A stretch of 64,000 bases of DNA from Coemansia sp. RSA 1804 (GCA_027578815.1 JANBTH010000003.1:52775-116774), one strand, 5' to 3'. Numbered from the stretch's first letter, positions 30,061-42,533 are shown. Translations and numbers: made by a program. Notes: generated from the letters alone by a model not told the origin.

Positions 30061-32607
30061 TTAGATGGCGGACAGGTTTGGAGAGCAGACGGGAACGGGG
30101 GCGCGCTGCTCGGCACGGATCTTGGACTTTGACGGCATGGTCACAAACACCTCGTCCAGAATGGCATCGGGAATGGTCACAACCATGTTGCCGCGGTGGA
30201 TGACGTTGTCGGAGTCGCAGTATCCCAGAATGGCCTCGAACTCCGAGCTATGGCAGCCGCGGATGCGCTTGACCTCGGCGCTCGTGTAGTTGACAAGGCC
30301 GTGGCCGATCTCTATGACCTCGGACCTCATCGGCGTAACCGCATTAAGCACGCGCTCCTCGGCCGAGTTGAGATGCGCGGTGTCGGCGTGGGCCTCGCGC
30401 TCGGGCTCGTAGACCACGCGCACAGACTGGTTCGACGAGAACGAGCCCTCGACTCGCTTGATTCCGGCGGCAAACAGCGACTTCTTGAACTTTGCCAGCG
30501 CAACCACTGCGCCTGCGTCAACGTATATGGTGCCGGCGCAGTACATGCCGTGCAGAATCCACCACTTGCGGTCGATCATCGGGCGCGTCTTCGCAATGAA
30601 GCGCGTGCACAGGACGCTGGCTGGAAGCGGCGAGTCGGTTTGCGTGTCGGGGTTGGAGAAGTACTCGACAATGTCGATGACCTTCTGCGGAGTCGAGCCG
30701 CGCGTAATGACCGTGGTGACGCCGGCAGCCGTAGCCAGCTCAGCGGCAATCAGCTTGGTTGCCATGCCGCCGGTTCCCACCGCAGACCCGGCTGTCGAGA
30801 CATCGACGGCGTCGCGCAGCGCCTTGATGTCGGTGACGTTGGTGACCTGCTTTGCGTTTGGATTTGTGCGCGGGTTGTCCGTGTACAGGCAGTCGACGTC
30901 CGTCAGGAGGAACAGGTAGTCGGCGTGCACCATGCCTGCCGTGATGGCTGACAGCGTGTCGTTGTCGCCGAAGCGGATCTCGCCAAGGCTGACGGTGTCG
31001 TTCTCGTTGACGATGGGAACCACGCCCATCTCAAGCAGCGCCTCAAACGTGTTGCAGGCGTTGAGGTACTGCGTGCGGTGCGACAGGTCGTTGCGTGTCA
31101 GCAGCACCTGCGCAACCGGCTGCCCGAGCTGCCCAAACAGGTCGTCGTACAGCGCCATCAGTCTGCCCTGGCCAACCGCCGCGATTGCCTATAGAGCGGA
31201 AATAAAGAGACATCAGCCACCAAGGGTCATGAGTGATAATTAGCAATGCGATCAGATCAGTAGCTGGTCGGCAATGGCCGATCAAGCCACACGGGACCGC
31301 CGTTTCCGCTTTCTTGCTTTCTGCTTTTCCGATCTAGTCCCATCGCAGCCGCAGCACGCAGAACACGCCGTCTGATTAAAAGGAAAATGTGCGTGTGCTG
31401 CGGCACTGCATAAGTGATATGTACGTGGGAGCGTAACCGAAGTGGGATAGGTGACGCATCAAGACCCTCCCCCGATCTCAAAGGAGCCAGAAAGCAAAAC
31501 AAAATCGACAACAACAGAAAAACGTAAACAAGACGATGTGCTTACCTGTATGGAGGCAAGCTCCTTGGGCTTCTCAGCCATGTGCATGCGGCGCAACCCA
31601 ATGCCCACGGCGCCGCTGGAGACCAGAACGACGCGGTGGCCCTGCTCCTTGAGCTTGGTGATAGTCTCGACCATCAGCGAGAGATTGGCCAGCATCGGCA
31701 TATGAGTGACCGGGTCGCAGATGGAGCTGGTTCCCAGCTTCAGCACGATGGTCAGCGTCTTGCCGTTGACGCTGCTGACGTCGCTGTACACCGAGCTGGT
31801 GGGCGACGCCGGGCGCGACAGCGATCTGCTCTTGGAGCGCATTCCGTTCTTCGAGCGTCTTCTGCGCGGCCCGCCGTGCTTGTCAACGTTGGTGATGATG
31901 GAGCTGGCGTTGCGGCGCAGACTGGTGGTGCTCTGCGACGGCGTGTTGCCCGAACTCGGCGACCGCAAGTGGCCGGGGCGCGGCGCACCCATGTCGAGCT
32001 GCAGACTGGCGCCAACCTCCTGCGAAAGCCCCGTTGCCGGGTTGATTCCGCTTACTGGCGATATGCGCTGCTCGGGCGTTGTCATGCCTGACGCCGACGG
32101 TGGAAGCATATCCTGTCGAAGTGCCTTTGGCGTTGCCGACGTGTGCTTTGCCGAGTGTGAGCTGAACAGCTTGAGCGGTGCACTTGGCTCGATGGTAAGA
32201 TACTCGCTTGGCGATACTGTGCTCCCTTTGTCCGATGACGAGCTGTCTGCGTCGTGCCTATCGTTATCTTTATCTTTATCTTTGCTTTTGCTCTTGTCTG
32301 TTGACAAGGGCTGTTCTGTGTTTGTGGGACTGCTGGTCAGTATCGAGGATGTGTGCGGCTTGTAGGTGGAAGCTGCGGCCTCGGCGGACTCCTTTGTAGA
32401 GTGATAAGGGGTTATAGAGGATGGTGCCGGTGCTGGGGTTGAGCCATGGATATCAAATGTTTCGGATTCTGTAGGAAATGCTAGGCGGCGTGAGGCTCCA
32501 GAAGCTGCTGCCTTGCGCCTGCTGCTCCTCCTTTTATCCGCTGAGCGCTTGCTGTCGCTGCCACTCTTGCTCTTGCTATCTTGATTGCCGCTATTGCTGC
32601 TACTCAT
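30061..32607 (-). CDS. PRO1: Glutamate 5-kinase (gamma-glutamyl kinase) with long N-terminal extension, 2 exons
   Basis: Exon 1 is 32607-31546, exon 2 is 31188-30061, with a 357-bp intron (GTAAGC...TAG), giving 729 aa. The amino-acid kinase domain starts at about residue 283: TIVLKLGTSSI, VVLVSSGAVGIG at the end of exon 1, then AIAAVGQGRL, VNENDTVS, FGDNDTLSA, LLTDVDCLY and GTGGMATKL. A C-terminal PUA domain follows. It phosphorylates glutamate in the first step of proline synthesis. The first 282 residues have no counterpart in ordinary enzymes: Ser/Lys/Asp-rich, with KSKDKDKD and RRRRSKNGMRSKSRSLSR. The intron falls in a conserved part of the kinase. Start is the first ATG; upstream in-frame TTG is ignored. 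Confidence 0.9.
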
Positions 32608-35069
32608 GGTTCCGAAGGCCAAGCCGGGTGGAAAACAAACAAAATGGTTGGCTGGCCGCTTTGTATGCCAGGGTTATACAGCAATTATCAAGGAGAAGAA
32701 GGAAAAAATAAAAAAAGAGGGAAATACGGTGAGCTAAAGAGAAGAAAAAGGGGGTGGGGGTACGCCAGCAGGGGCAATTGCCTGGATTTCTTCTTTTGGG
32801 TGATTTCTCTACAGCAAACTGTATGCTCGATCCGTGTGATTCTCGAACAAGAACAATAATAATAATGGAAATGATAAACGCGGCTGAAGCAGTGCAACAG
32901 AAATACTAGATTCCTTTTGCAATGACTCAAGCACACAAAAACCCAAGGGAAAAAACAATGCCAGAAAGGGTTCAAGGCATCAAACAGGTAAACAGGTGTG
33001 TTGTGGTGGGTAGGCGATGTTAAGCGTTCAAAAAGTAGCACTGATTCATTCGCCACCGCTGTAACTGCTGGTGTATACCGAATACGAGGAAATGGGTTTT
33101 ACTTTTCTGCTCTTTCAAAAGTGGGATCAAGTGGGTAAAATCGGTCAGAGGAGAGAGAGAAAGGACAGAATCCATGCTATTTATTGCTTCTCGGCTCTAC
33201 TTCTTCCTCTTCTTCTGGATCGGGCGGCTTTGCGATGACGACGACAAGAGTGATAAACGGCGGGGGCACGGTGTTATTTGCTCTGCATGGCCCAGACATG
33301 ACTGCGTCTGGTAACAGCTACTGCCACAAATGTCACATAAGAAGAACACAACCCAACGCATTAACATTAAACGCCTGTTCTACTGGCTGTAATTCTCACA
33401 CAGAGCAACAAACAGGACGGGTTTATCTGCTCTCTATTTGATCCAATCACCTGCTTTTCATCGCACATTAATGCCAAATTGGGAGAGGACTGACTTGATC
33501 AAACGAAACAACGTCTCTGTGACGTATTGTCGAAACAAAAACTGCGCTAATCACACCACTTTTCTGAGCGAGGAAGAAGAGACAAGCTAGTCTCTCAGGT
33601 CTGGAACGATCTGCGCGAATTGGCAGAAGAAAAGAATCCAAAGGCTTCTTTTTTTCGTTGTTGCACAGTCGAGCTAGCTCTTCCGCTTGGCAGGCAAGCA
33701 AATAAGCAGACAGACACATACTCCCTTTTAGGCCTTGGAGATGAATGAAGAAAGAATTCCTCCAGGCTGCAGTAATGTTTTCTCTATAACCTCTCCCAAT
33801 GATTCTGAAACTAATAATAGTCTTATTATTCCTCATGTTCTATTGGCCAGCAATTGACCGCACCAGCCATCCCCGTTGGCTCACGCGCTTTCTCTCGCCT
33901 CTCTCCCCCCACCCAACAAATGAATAAATAACCACAGACATACTGACAAGGAAGCAAGCCACCAAAAATAGATTTAAGCCAGGGGAGAGAAGGGAGAATC
34001 AAAAGAAGGGTCAAACAAAGACAGAAAAGATAGTCCGAGTATGAATATGAATTATATGAGGCTGACATTCAAACGATGATTTTCTTGTAATGTATTATTA
34101 GCTTTGTTGTTAATACTTGAGAAGCTTGGGGGAAAAACAAGTGTATATACTTCCAACAGCCTCGAGAAATGAAATCCTCATACGATGTTTCATAATTTTG
34201 CTTTCAATGGAAATGATACATGGCATTCTCATTATTGTGTTTATCATCGCATGTGTGTTTTTTTTATGGAAAATGTTTCTAAAAAGACATCAAAACCCAC
34301 GCAAACAAAAAGAAAGAGGCTGGTTGTTGATATCTTTTATTTTTGGTTGATCCATGCTCTTTTTCTCTCTTGACTTTTGAGGACCTTCTAAATTGATGGC
34401 TCAGAAATAAAATAAAAATAAAAAACAATTGGCGCACTCGGATCTATTCCGTTCACTCATTCATTCATTTGGTGTTCCGACTATGGATGCAGAACACACA
34501 CCAATTGATGCACGGCAGTGCAGCATAAAACGAGCTGCCATGTTTGGTGGTATGGTGATATGATGGTGGTGGGCGATGACGATATGTGGTGTTTGCACAT
34601 GCACCATGCAAAATGTCACGCACTCAGTACCGCAATATTCGTATATGATCCAAAATTGGAACCCAAATGGTGACCATTGGACGACAAAGTCAGAAAAAAG
34701 GGAAGCAGCAGCAATCATTCCAACCATGGGTTGCCCGCTCAGTGGCTCACCCTACTTGGAGTTTGTTCGCTTGCTCCTTGATAGCTCTGTGCTGATAAGC
34801 AGGATGAACGTGATAACATTTAATAGGCTCAGACTTGATCCGCATGACGTAGCTCTTGCATCATATGGAGGAACGCAGTCATGGATGGACATTCCCTTGT
34901 TTGTGTCCAAAAGAATGACCTCGCTTTCTTCTGAATTGTTCTAATGCTTGTGGAAAATAATTTCAAAAGAGGGAAAAAAGGATTTACGAAATGTCTTAAA
35001 AAAGGGCGGCTGATTGATGAATTTCTATTTATTATATTGAATATTGAATTTTTTATTATTCGTTTTCCC
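32608..35069. other. 2.4-kb interval without a convincing gene
   Basis: Holds the upstream region of glutamate 5-kinase, with purine-rich runs (32694-32756) that are CT-rich on the coding strand, and the 3' flank of PMR1. Open frames at 33468-33836 (minus), 34461-34727 (minus) and 34576-34944 (plus) have no domain, signal peptide or recognisable composition. Relics or a non-coding RNA gene cannot be excluded. Confidence 0.4.
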
Positions 35070-38000
35070 TCACACGCTCATCATTTGAATGTCTTCTGTC
35101 GTGACTGTGTGATTTTCCTTTCTGGCATTCCACCACTTGAATCCCTCGTCCACCCAGAGAACCGACGATGACAGGATCAGGATCTTCACAATGTCAAAGA
35201 ACCCGAGCGCCTCTGTCTGGAACACGCGCTGCAGGAACGGCATGTAGATGACTCCAAGCTGACCAACCAGCGATCCAGCAACTGCAAAGTTGAATGCGAT
35301 GTTTGTGAACAGACCAAACTCAAAAACCGACCGCCTCGACGATCGACACGTCAGAGCGTTGAACATGTCAAACAGCACAAACGTCGTAAATGTCTACACC
35401 AGAACAACGCAGAACGGAATAAAACATAATGGAATTTAGATGAACAAGAGCTTATATAGCCACTATCGGCCATGCACACCGCCACGTTAAAGTAGCAAAA
35501 AAACAAAAAACAAATTCACATTGCCTGTCCGAAGAAACGACTAGCTCTTCTTGAAACATCGGAAAGAGTAGGAACAGCGAATGAACAGTGCGCATACGTA
35601 TAATTGCAACTTCAAAAACAAAGCACAATAAAAGGTAAAAGCAAGCACACACAACGAATCATATCATCTCTCCCTCTCAGGCATACACTCTCCCGGTTAT
35701 TCAAAGCAAAACAGCGCCTCATAGCAAAGAACAAGCACATTCATTCATTCATTCATTTAGAAATGTGTAGAAACGTCACGGCCGTCTTTTACAACACAAA
35801 ACACATCTTCATATATGTATGCCATTATTATCTCACATATGGGCAAGGGCAAGAAACCACGCAGAAAGTCACAGAGTCAGCAAGCATAGAGAGAAGAGAG
35901 AAATAACAAGGAGCACAACATTCTCACGCATTTTCTTGACTTACCATGCTAGTGTCCCGGGCGGTGACCTCACCGTCCTGCATTTCCGATACATATACAG
36001 CCATCGTCCCGGCGACAATAAGCGCCGCGGCAACAAGCACCCGCGTGATGAGCGGCCTGGTGATAATGTTTGCATGCTTTGAGCGCGGTGGCTGCTTCAT
36101 AACTTCGGGATCTACCGGCTCCACGCCCAGCGACTGAGCAGGAGGCCCATCCATAAGGATGTTGATCCACAGAACCTGCATTGCATTGAGCGGCTGGGGC
36201 AGCCCCAGCATCGTTGACAGCGCAACAAGGCTAAGAGCCGCAACACTGGTGCTGAGCTGGAATGTGATAAAATGGCGAACGTTGCTGAATATTCCTTTTC
36301 CTTCCTCAATCGCAGCCAATATCGTTGACAGATCATCGTTGACCAGAACCACATCCGCCGCCTCCTTGGACACGTCTGTTGCATACTCGCCCATCGATAT
36401 GCCAATGTCCGCCAACCGCAGCGCTGGCGCATCGTTCACGCCGTCGCCTGTCATGGCAACAATGCATCCGGCCGTCTGAAGCGCCCTGACAATCCTCACC
36501 TTGTGCTTTGGCGTAGCACGCGCAAAAACAGATATATCCTTTATATGCTCAGACAGCTCATAGTCGCTGACCTTGTCCAGATGCGGGCCCTGCATGCACC
36601 CTTGCGCGCCGCTGGCAACGGGAATTCCAATGCTGCGCGCAACAGACACTGCTGTCTTCTCCGAGTCACCGGTTATCATCACTGTGCGCACGCCTGCACC
36701 CATCAGTCGCTCGATCGTGCGATCTACGCCCTCTCTGGGCGGATCGTGCATGATGAACAGGCCGCAGAACACCATTTCGGAGGGATCTGCGCCAAATGCA
36801 GCAGCTACCACGCGCAAACCACGCATCGAAAGCTGGTTGGAGTGGTTTGAGATCCCCTCGTTGACCTTCTCGTTGAGTCTTTCGGGTCTTCCGGCTGAGC
36901 TGTAAAAGAAAGCACACTTTTCCAGCACTGTTTCCAAGGCTCCCTTCATGTATATGACGTTCCGCGGAGCCTTCTGGTGTTGCGTTGCGCCAGACTGTCC
37001 GGGCAACGTGGCCGATTCGTGTTCGCCGCTGATTGTAACCTGCATGTACTTTGATTCAGAGCTGAACGGCAGCTCCGCCAGACGCTCAATACGCGAGCGC
37101 TCGTCAAACTGGCGGATGCGTATAGCAGCATTGAGGATGCCGATATCCGTGGCTTGGCCAATGAATGAACCCTTGTCGTCCGTGCTGGCGTTGTTGCATA
37201 TGTTTCCAGTTCGCAGAAGCTGCTGGTACGACCTTGACTTGGATATCGTGTCAGCGGTATCATTGTTGACCGGCGAGAGTCCGTCAGCTGGGGTGTACAA
37301 GTACTCGACCTCCATGCGGTTCATGGTCAGTGTGCCAGTCTTGTCGGCGCAAATTACATTCACCGCACCCAGGGTCTCCACCGATGGAAGTTTGCGACAG
37401 ATGGCCTTGCGCTTGGCCATCTTGAAGACGCCCAGGGCAAGCGTAACGGTGACAACAATGGGAAGCCCCTCGGGAATAGCAGCAACAGCAAGAGACACGC
37501 CAATTGTAAACATCTCCAACCAGCTTTTGCCCTGAATCAACCCAATCAGAAAGATAAAGCCAATGACGCCAAACGACGCAAACGATAGCTGCTGGCCGAG
37601 CTTGTCCATGTCGCGCTGTAAGGGTGTGCGAGGAACCTCGATGTCCTGCATCATGGCGTGGATCTTGCCAAACTCGGTGTCAGAGCCGATCCGCACAACG
37701 ACGCCAATCCCGTGGCCATTGCGCACAAGCGTGCCCATAAATCCAATATTACGGCGCTCACTGAATGTCAGCTCAGGCAGATGCGAGGCAGTCGGCATAA
37801 GCGCCGCGGGGACCTGCATCTTGTCGGCGGTCTTTGTAAGGGCCTCGCTCTCACCGGTAAGAGCAGACTCGTCGACCTCCAGATGGTTTGCGCTGACGAT
37901 TCGGATATCCGCAGGAATACGATCCCCTGTGGAGAGCTTGACAATGTCGCCAGGAACCAGATAGTCGGCCAGCAGTCTTGTGGACTCAGAGTCCCTGACC

Positions 38001-38440
38001 ACGTGGCAAAAGTTAGGCACAAGCGAAGTCAAGGCCTCCAGGGACTTTTCAGACCGATACTCTTGCACAAACCCAACGGTGGAGACAATAAGGATGGCCA
38101 ATGTGATGCTGAAGGCATCGTCCCAGTTGCCAACAAGAACCGAGACACCAGCGGATCCAAAGAGCAGCATAACCATGGAGTTTGTGACAATGCTCTTGAC
38201 GAACTTCATAAACAGACTCTCTTCTTCAACAATCTCCAGTGCGTTGCGTCCATACAGCGACACCCGCTGGTTTGCGTTTATGGCCGACAAACCTGTTGTG
38301 GAGTCGGAGCACAGGGCGTAGAGCACGGTTTCGACGTCCTCCAGCGCGTACTCGCTTGTGGTGCGCAGCGGCTGGTTAGGCAGCGCATCGGCGGGCTTTG
38401 GAGCCTGTGGATGGGCAGTGCCGCCTAGTGGGACGGGCAT
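35070..38440 (-). CDS. PMR1: Golgi Ca2+/Mn2+-transporting P-type ATPase, 2 exons
   Basis: Exon 1 is 38440-35945, exon 2 is 35393-35070, with a 551-bp intron (GTAAGT...TAG), giving 939 aa. P-type motifs are DESALTGES in the actuator domain, PEGLP in M4, [11 protein letters not shown] with the phosphorylated Asp (about 367), [12 protein letters not shown] at the hinge, and [16 protein letters not shown] in M6. Exon 2 supplies the last membrane segments with [10 protein letters not shown] and FQTEALGF, both typical of PMR1/SPCA pumps. It loads the Golgi with Ca2+ and Mn2+ for glycosylation and sorting. The start at 38440 (MPVPLGG) gives a family-like N-terminus; ATGs upstream (for example 38578) would add a hydrophobic Ser-rich stretch. 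The upstream leader is CT-rich on the coding strand. Confidence 0.92.
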
Positions 38441-39032
38441 TTGAGAGGAGGAATTGGCTTGTAGACGACAATTTGTGTGAGAAGAAGATGGAAGAGGAGG
38501 AAAACTGGTTGCTAGAGCGGCGGTATAGGAGCTAGATTTGTAAGCAGACCAGGAAAAAAGGTAATGTGGGAAGGGCATAAATTGGGAGAGAGAAGGAGAG
38601 AGAAAGAGAAAGACGCGTTCACGAAGAGAAAGAAAAAAAGGGGGAGGGGGAAAAGACAATAGAGAAATAATAATAATAATGCTAGAGACAACTTTTCGTT
38701 ATTGTTTAATCTCCTCCTGCTTCATTGAGTTGATCTGGGATGAGATGTGGACGTGTATTAGTGGATAGAATAGATGCTGCAGCACAGCGCCTGATTTTTT
38801 CTTTTAGAATATGGCGGGCTCTAAAGAAGGCAAAGATCGAAGAGAGAAAAAGAAAAGAAAAAGGACAAAAGGGGAAAGTGAGACTCTGGGACTGAACGGC
38901 TTAGTCAGCCTAGCGGATGGTCTTTTGGCTCCCATGGGGCTTTTATATTCTCCGGTGCTAGTATCTGGTGCAGGAAATGCGGTTTTCCTTTCTCCTTGGG
39001 TCATATAAGCGGTGATAATAAAACAGTGATAA
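38441..39032. promoter_or_regulatory. PMR1 upstream region and JMJD4-like 3' flank
   Basis: Purine-rich on this strand (38584-38655), that is CT-rich on the PMR1 coding strand directly upstream of its start, then an aataataataat run. No gene seen. Confidence 0.45.
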
Positions 39033-40211
39033 CTATCTTTCTTCTCTTGGTGTCTTGTCGCCATGATGAGCAGCGGTAGCTGTTTCTACCTCGCGATGGA
39101 GCCGAGCAACCTTGTCGGCAAGGCCATCAACGGTGTGTGTGACATCGTCGTGGAGCAGGAGGTCGAGCGAGTCGGAGACGCAGCGCAGGGCATGGACAAT
39201 GCTCAGAGGAGAAGAGAAGAAGGGCGCAAAACGAGTGAGCGGCGACGGAGATGCCGGCGCAGCCAGGGCGCGCAGATAGATGTGGGCAATGGAGGAGAGG
39301 AAATCGAAGAACCAGGCGTAGTCGATGGCGGAGTTTGCCCTGAGGGCCTGCTGCGCAATGGCGGGAAAGTCGTCGAGATGGGCGAGATCGCGGAAGGCGT
39401 GGAAGACGTCGGCGATGGCGCTACGCAGATGCGCGTGGACCACGGGGAGATTGTACTCGTTGGCCCAGTTGCGGTTGATGGAGACTGTGTCGCCAATGTT
39501 GTGCACCTGGTGCCACCAGCCAGAGGGAACGAAGACGATCTCGCCGGCACGCTGCACCACCTCAAGCGTGTGTAGCTCATTCAGGCGCGGAAACTGCGTA
39601 TTGTCGTAGTCGAGCAGATTGTAGACGGTGTTGTTCAGTGCGTCTGTGAACAGCGGCTCCTGGCCAGGCGGCACCAGGATCCAGCGCTTGGTGCCGCAGA
39701 TGTTTGCGCTCCACGAGTACGACCAGTACACGTCTCTGTGGAAGGGCGTCCAGGTCCCGTCGCCGCCCATGTAGCAGAACTGGTAGTCGTCGTTGAGCTC
39801 CGGATGCTGCGAGTAGAACAGGTCCAGCCAGTCGTCCGACAGCGGTGCCGGCACCTCGTATGCGTTGTACGCGTGCTTTGACAGATGGAAGTCCTTGCAG
39901 TACAGCTTCTCCTCTACTGACGACGACGACGACGCCTGCCACCGATCCAGAAAGTCGCTCATCCGCATCTCTGTGCGCTTCTGGTCGCTGAGGTGCGGGG
40001 TGTCGCAGTGCGCCACAGCTACCACCGCATCGCCGTAGAGCTCACGGAGGCGGGCAAAGTTTGGGCGTCCGCCATCCACCCACTCGCGCCGCGACCTCCA
40101 GTTCTCTGTGAAGCCTGCGCCAAGCACAACGGGTCGGTTGGCGCGGAGGTGGTTCTGGGCAAACTCCTCTGCGCTGATGTCGCTTCTGTGCTCGATTTCT
40201 GCGATGTCCAT
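39033..40211 (-). CDS. JmjC-domain 2-oxoglutarate oxygenase, JMJD4-like
   Basis: Encodes 392 aa from ATG at 40211 (MDIAEIEHRS). The JmjC fold carries iron ligands in TPFHRDVYWSYSWSANICG (His/Asp about 157-159) and the distal His in PSGWWHQVHNIGDTVSINRN (about 234). The block HRDVYWSYSWSANICG-KRW and the N-terminal RPVVLGAGFTENW are characteristic of JMJD4, which hydroxylates a lysine of the release factor eRF1 and so affects translation termination. The C-terminal 110 residues are helical. Alternative: another small JmjC hydroxylase of the FIH/JMJD family. Divergent from the tyrosine phosphatase. Confidence 0.85.
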   Translation of the reverse strand: MDIAEIEHRSDISAEEFAQNHLRANRPVVLGAGFTENWRSRREWVDGGRPNFARLRELYGDAVVAVAHCDTPHLSDQKRTEMRMSDFLDRWQASSSSSVEEKLYCKDFHLSKHAYNAYEVPAPLSDDWLDLFYSQHPELNDDYQFCYMGGDGTWTPFHRDVYWSYSWSANICGTKRWILVPPGQEPLFTDALNNTVYNLLDYDNTQFPRLNELHTLEVVQRAGEIVFVPSGWWHQVHNIGDTVSINRNWANEYNLPVVHAHLRSAIADVFHAFRDLAHLDDFPAIAQQALRANSAIDYAWFFDFLSSIAHIYLRALAAPASPSPLTRFAPFFSSPLSIVHALRCVSDSLDLLLHDDVTHTVDGLADKVARLHREVETATAAHHGDKTPREER

Positions 40212-40641
40212 AGAGCGACCAGGCGAGACGATAATAGATAATGAGAGCTTAGAGGAGAAATATCTATGAAAAAGGGAAGTCTGTTTTAGCACGGCCTGCC
40301 GGAGTATATCATCTCCCTGACACTGCTGCCGCGCTGCGTGGAGTGTGGGACATAGAGTGTGGGGAGAGGGATAAAAGAGAGAAGGAATAGAGTTCGGACT
40401 GCGCTTGGTCTTTTTTTTTCTCGTTTCCAGGATAGCGGGTCTGTGCATGCTGGATTTGAAACCCGTTTCGCTTTGGAGTCTGCCTGACAGGAGAAACCCG
40501 TCCGTCCTATAAATAATTTTATGCAATTGACTTTTTCCCATTCTTCTCCTTCTCTCTTTATCCTTTGCATTGTTTTCTTTATCTTTTTCTGCATCCTATA
40601 TTTATAGATAATCTTCTCTCCTCTCGCCTTATTCCCGCAAG
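40212..40641. promoter_or_regulatory. Divergent promoter region, JMJD4-like and PTP genes
   Basis: 430 bp between divergent starts. The right part (40528-40590) is a pyrimidine-rich leader followed by an AT-rich stretch (tatatttatag) before the PTP start. Confidence 0.5.
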
Positions 40642-41601
40642 ATGATGTCCATGTCGTTCAGGCAGCTGCTGCAGGAGCTGTCGCAGAAGCCGGTGCAGAA
40701 GAAGCTGAGCACGGTGTTCCAGGAGACGGACCAGAAGGACTGGACGCAGTTCAGGCAGGACATGGAGCAGGCGGAAGCGGACGGGAGCGGGCGAATAAGC
40801 GAAGCGCAGATGGGCGGCAACTACAATCTGAACAGATACAGCAACGTGGTGCCGTACAACCAGAACCGCGTACGCCTGGGCGGCAAGAGCGACTACATCA
40901 ACGCATCGCACATCGCGTTGCCCGAATCGGTGGCGGTGGCAGCGGGTACGCGGTACATTGCCACGCAGGGCCCGCTTAACCACACGGTTGGCGATTTCTG
41001 GCAGATGGTGTGGGAGCAGAACGCACGGACCGTCGTGATGCTGGCCAACCCGGTCGAGGCCAACAGACCCAAGTGTGCCGTTTACTGGCCAACGCGGGTC
41101 GGCCAGACCATCGTGCCCGCGCCAAGCGGTAATGGCAGCAAGGTGGCCGCGGTTAGCGTGACGCTTGTTGACGAGCATTCGCTGGATCCCGCGCTGGCGC
41201 CCGGTGTGACTGTGCGCTCATTTGAGCTGCGCTCCGAGACTGCCGCGGACCCGCGGACCGTGCGCCAGCTGCACTACACGGACTGGCCCGACCACGGCGT
41301 GCCGTCATCGCCAGTCTCCTTACTTCTGCTGCTCAAAGAGCTGCACTCGGCAGCCGGCTCGCAACCGGATGCGTCGGCTCCCGTTGTGGTCCACTGCAGC
41401 GCTGGCGTTGGGCGCTCCGGCACGCTGATCGTCCTCGATGCTGCTATGCGCTATTTTGCCGCTCATGACGATTATGCTGGCGACCTTGTGGCCGATGTCT
41501 TTAGGTCCCTGCGTGCCCAGCGTGTCCAGATGGTCCAGACCCTCAATCAGTTTATGTTTTGCTACCATGCGATTGGCTTTATGCTCAGCAGCATGGATTG
41601 A
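40642..41601 (+). CDS. Classical protein tyrosine phosphatase
   Basis: Encodes 319 aa forming essentially one PTP domain. The motifs are in order: NRYSNVVPYNQNRVRL (substrate loop, family NRY-DV-P-D--RV-L), YINASHI, YIATQGPL, FWQMVWEQ, the WPD loop YTDWPDHGVPSS, the P-loop VVHCSAGVGRSGTL with catalytic Cys about 251, and the Q-loop QRVQMVQTLNQF. It dephosphorylates phosphotyrosine, typically on MAP kinases in fungi (Pyp/Ptp type). No SH2, membrane or regulatory domain. The start has two adjacent Met codons; the first is used. Confidence 0.92.
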   Translation: MMSMSFRQLLQELSQKPVQKKLSTVFQETDQKDWTQFRQDMEQAEADGSGRISEAQMGGNYNLNRYSNVVPYNQNRVRLGGKSDYINASHIALPESVAVAAGTRYIATQGPLNHTVGDFWQMVWEQNARTVVMLANPVEANRPKCAVYWPTRVGQTIVPAPSGNGSKVAAVSVTLVDEHSLDPALAPGVTVRSFELRSETAADPRTVRQLHYTDWPDHGVPSSPVSLLLLLKELHSAAGSQPDASAPVVVHCSAGVGRSGTLIVLDAAMRYFAAHDDYAGDLVADVFRSLRAQRVQMVQTLNQFMFCYHAIGFMLSSMD

Positions 41602-42533
41602 TTAATCTTGTCGCCTTGTTTGATCAATGGAATTGCACTTCTTGCTCCACAAATTCACAATGGCTTCCTTTCTTGTGGATCTATTGGGCGGGGGCATGTA
41701 GTGAAGGGGGTTTTTGGAGATGCAATGAGTGAAGCTATCCACCACTGTGGAGCTCGTCAGTGAGCGAATGAGTGAGTGGAGCTAGTCACTGAGTGAGTGT
41801 GAAGCCTCTTCCAGCTTCCTCTGCATGCGTTCTGGTCCAGAAGTGAGAATCTGTATCTGCATCCGCATCACTTCCCAACCAGTTTTTTATTGCTCAAACC
41901 GCTTTCAACAAAACAATAAAAAGATAAAAAGCCAAGAAAAAGCAGCAGCACATCTTGAACGCCCAGTTGTTATTGTTGCTGCTTCTTCTGCCGCATGTCT
42001 TTCTATGGACAGATTGAATGTGGCCACTCAGTAATGGCCACTGGCAAGCACGCTCAATGGCAGAAGTGGTGTTCTCTTTTTGCAAGATAGATAAATTGTT
42101 GGGCTCAACGCACCATGTGCGGCTGAACGATGAGCCCGAAACTGGGCGACTCTGGTGAACGAAACACGCTTTGTGCAGTTCAAGAAAAAAGAGATGCATT
42201 CGTTCATTCTATGCGCTTTATGTTTAATGCCCTGCTGGCGTTTAAAGAGGACATTGTGAGATTCAGTCAACACTTTGCTTTTTTTTCAGTCTTGGCTTGC
42301 AAAAAAATAAATCAATATTCTGGTCTGGCAAGTGCTTTTTTCTCTAATTTTTTTGCTCCTCTTTCTTTTTTCTATTTTCGGGTTGTACAGCTTTTTTATT
42401 TCTATTTTTATTTCCAATTCATAACCTTTTTCTTTGTTTTTTCCCTCTCCGATATACAAAACCAATTTCTGCCTTTCATTTCACCTTTTTCTCTCTTTCT
42501 CCATTCCCAATCTCTTGGACTCGTATATACACA
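41602..42533. promoter_or_regulatory. Upstream region of NoxR, with tandem 29-bp repeat
   Basis: Contains an imperfect tandem repeat (about 41747-41775 and 41776-41800, gtggagctcgtcagtgag / gtggagctagtcactgag), and from 42334 to 42510 a strong T/C-rich leader just before the NoxR start. No supported gene. Confidence 0.5.

Noticed and set aside
34576..34944. 122-codon plus-strand frame, and the overlapping minus frame at 34461-34727
   Set aside because: No domain, signal or homologous copy in the window, and composition is not distinctive. Left as unsupported.
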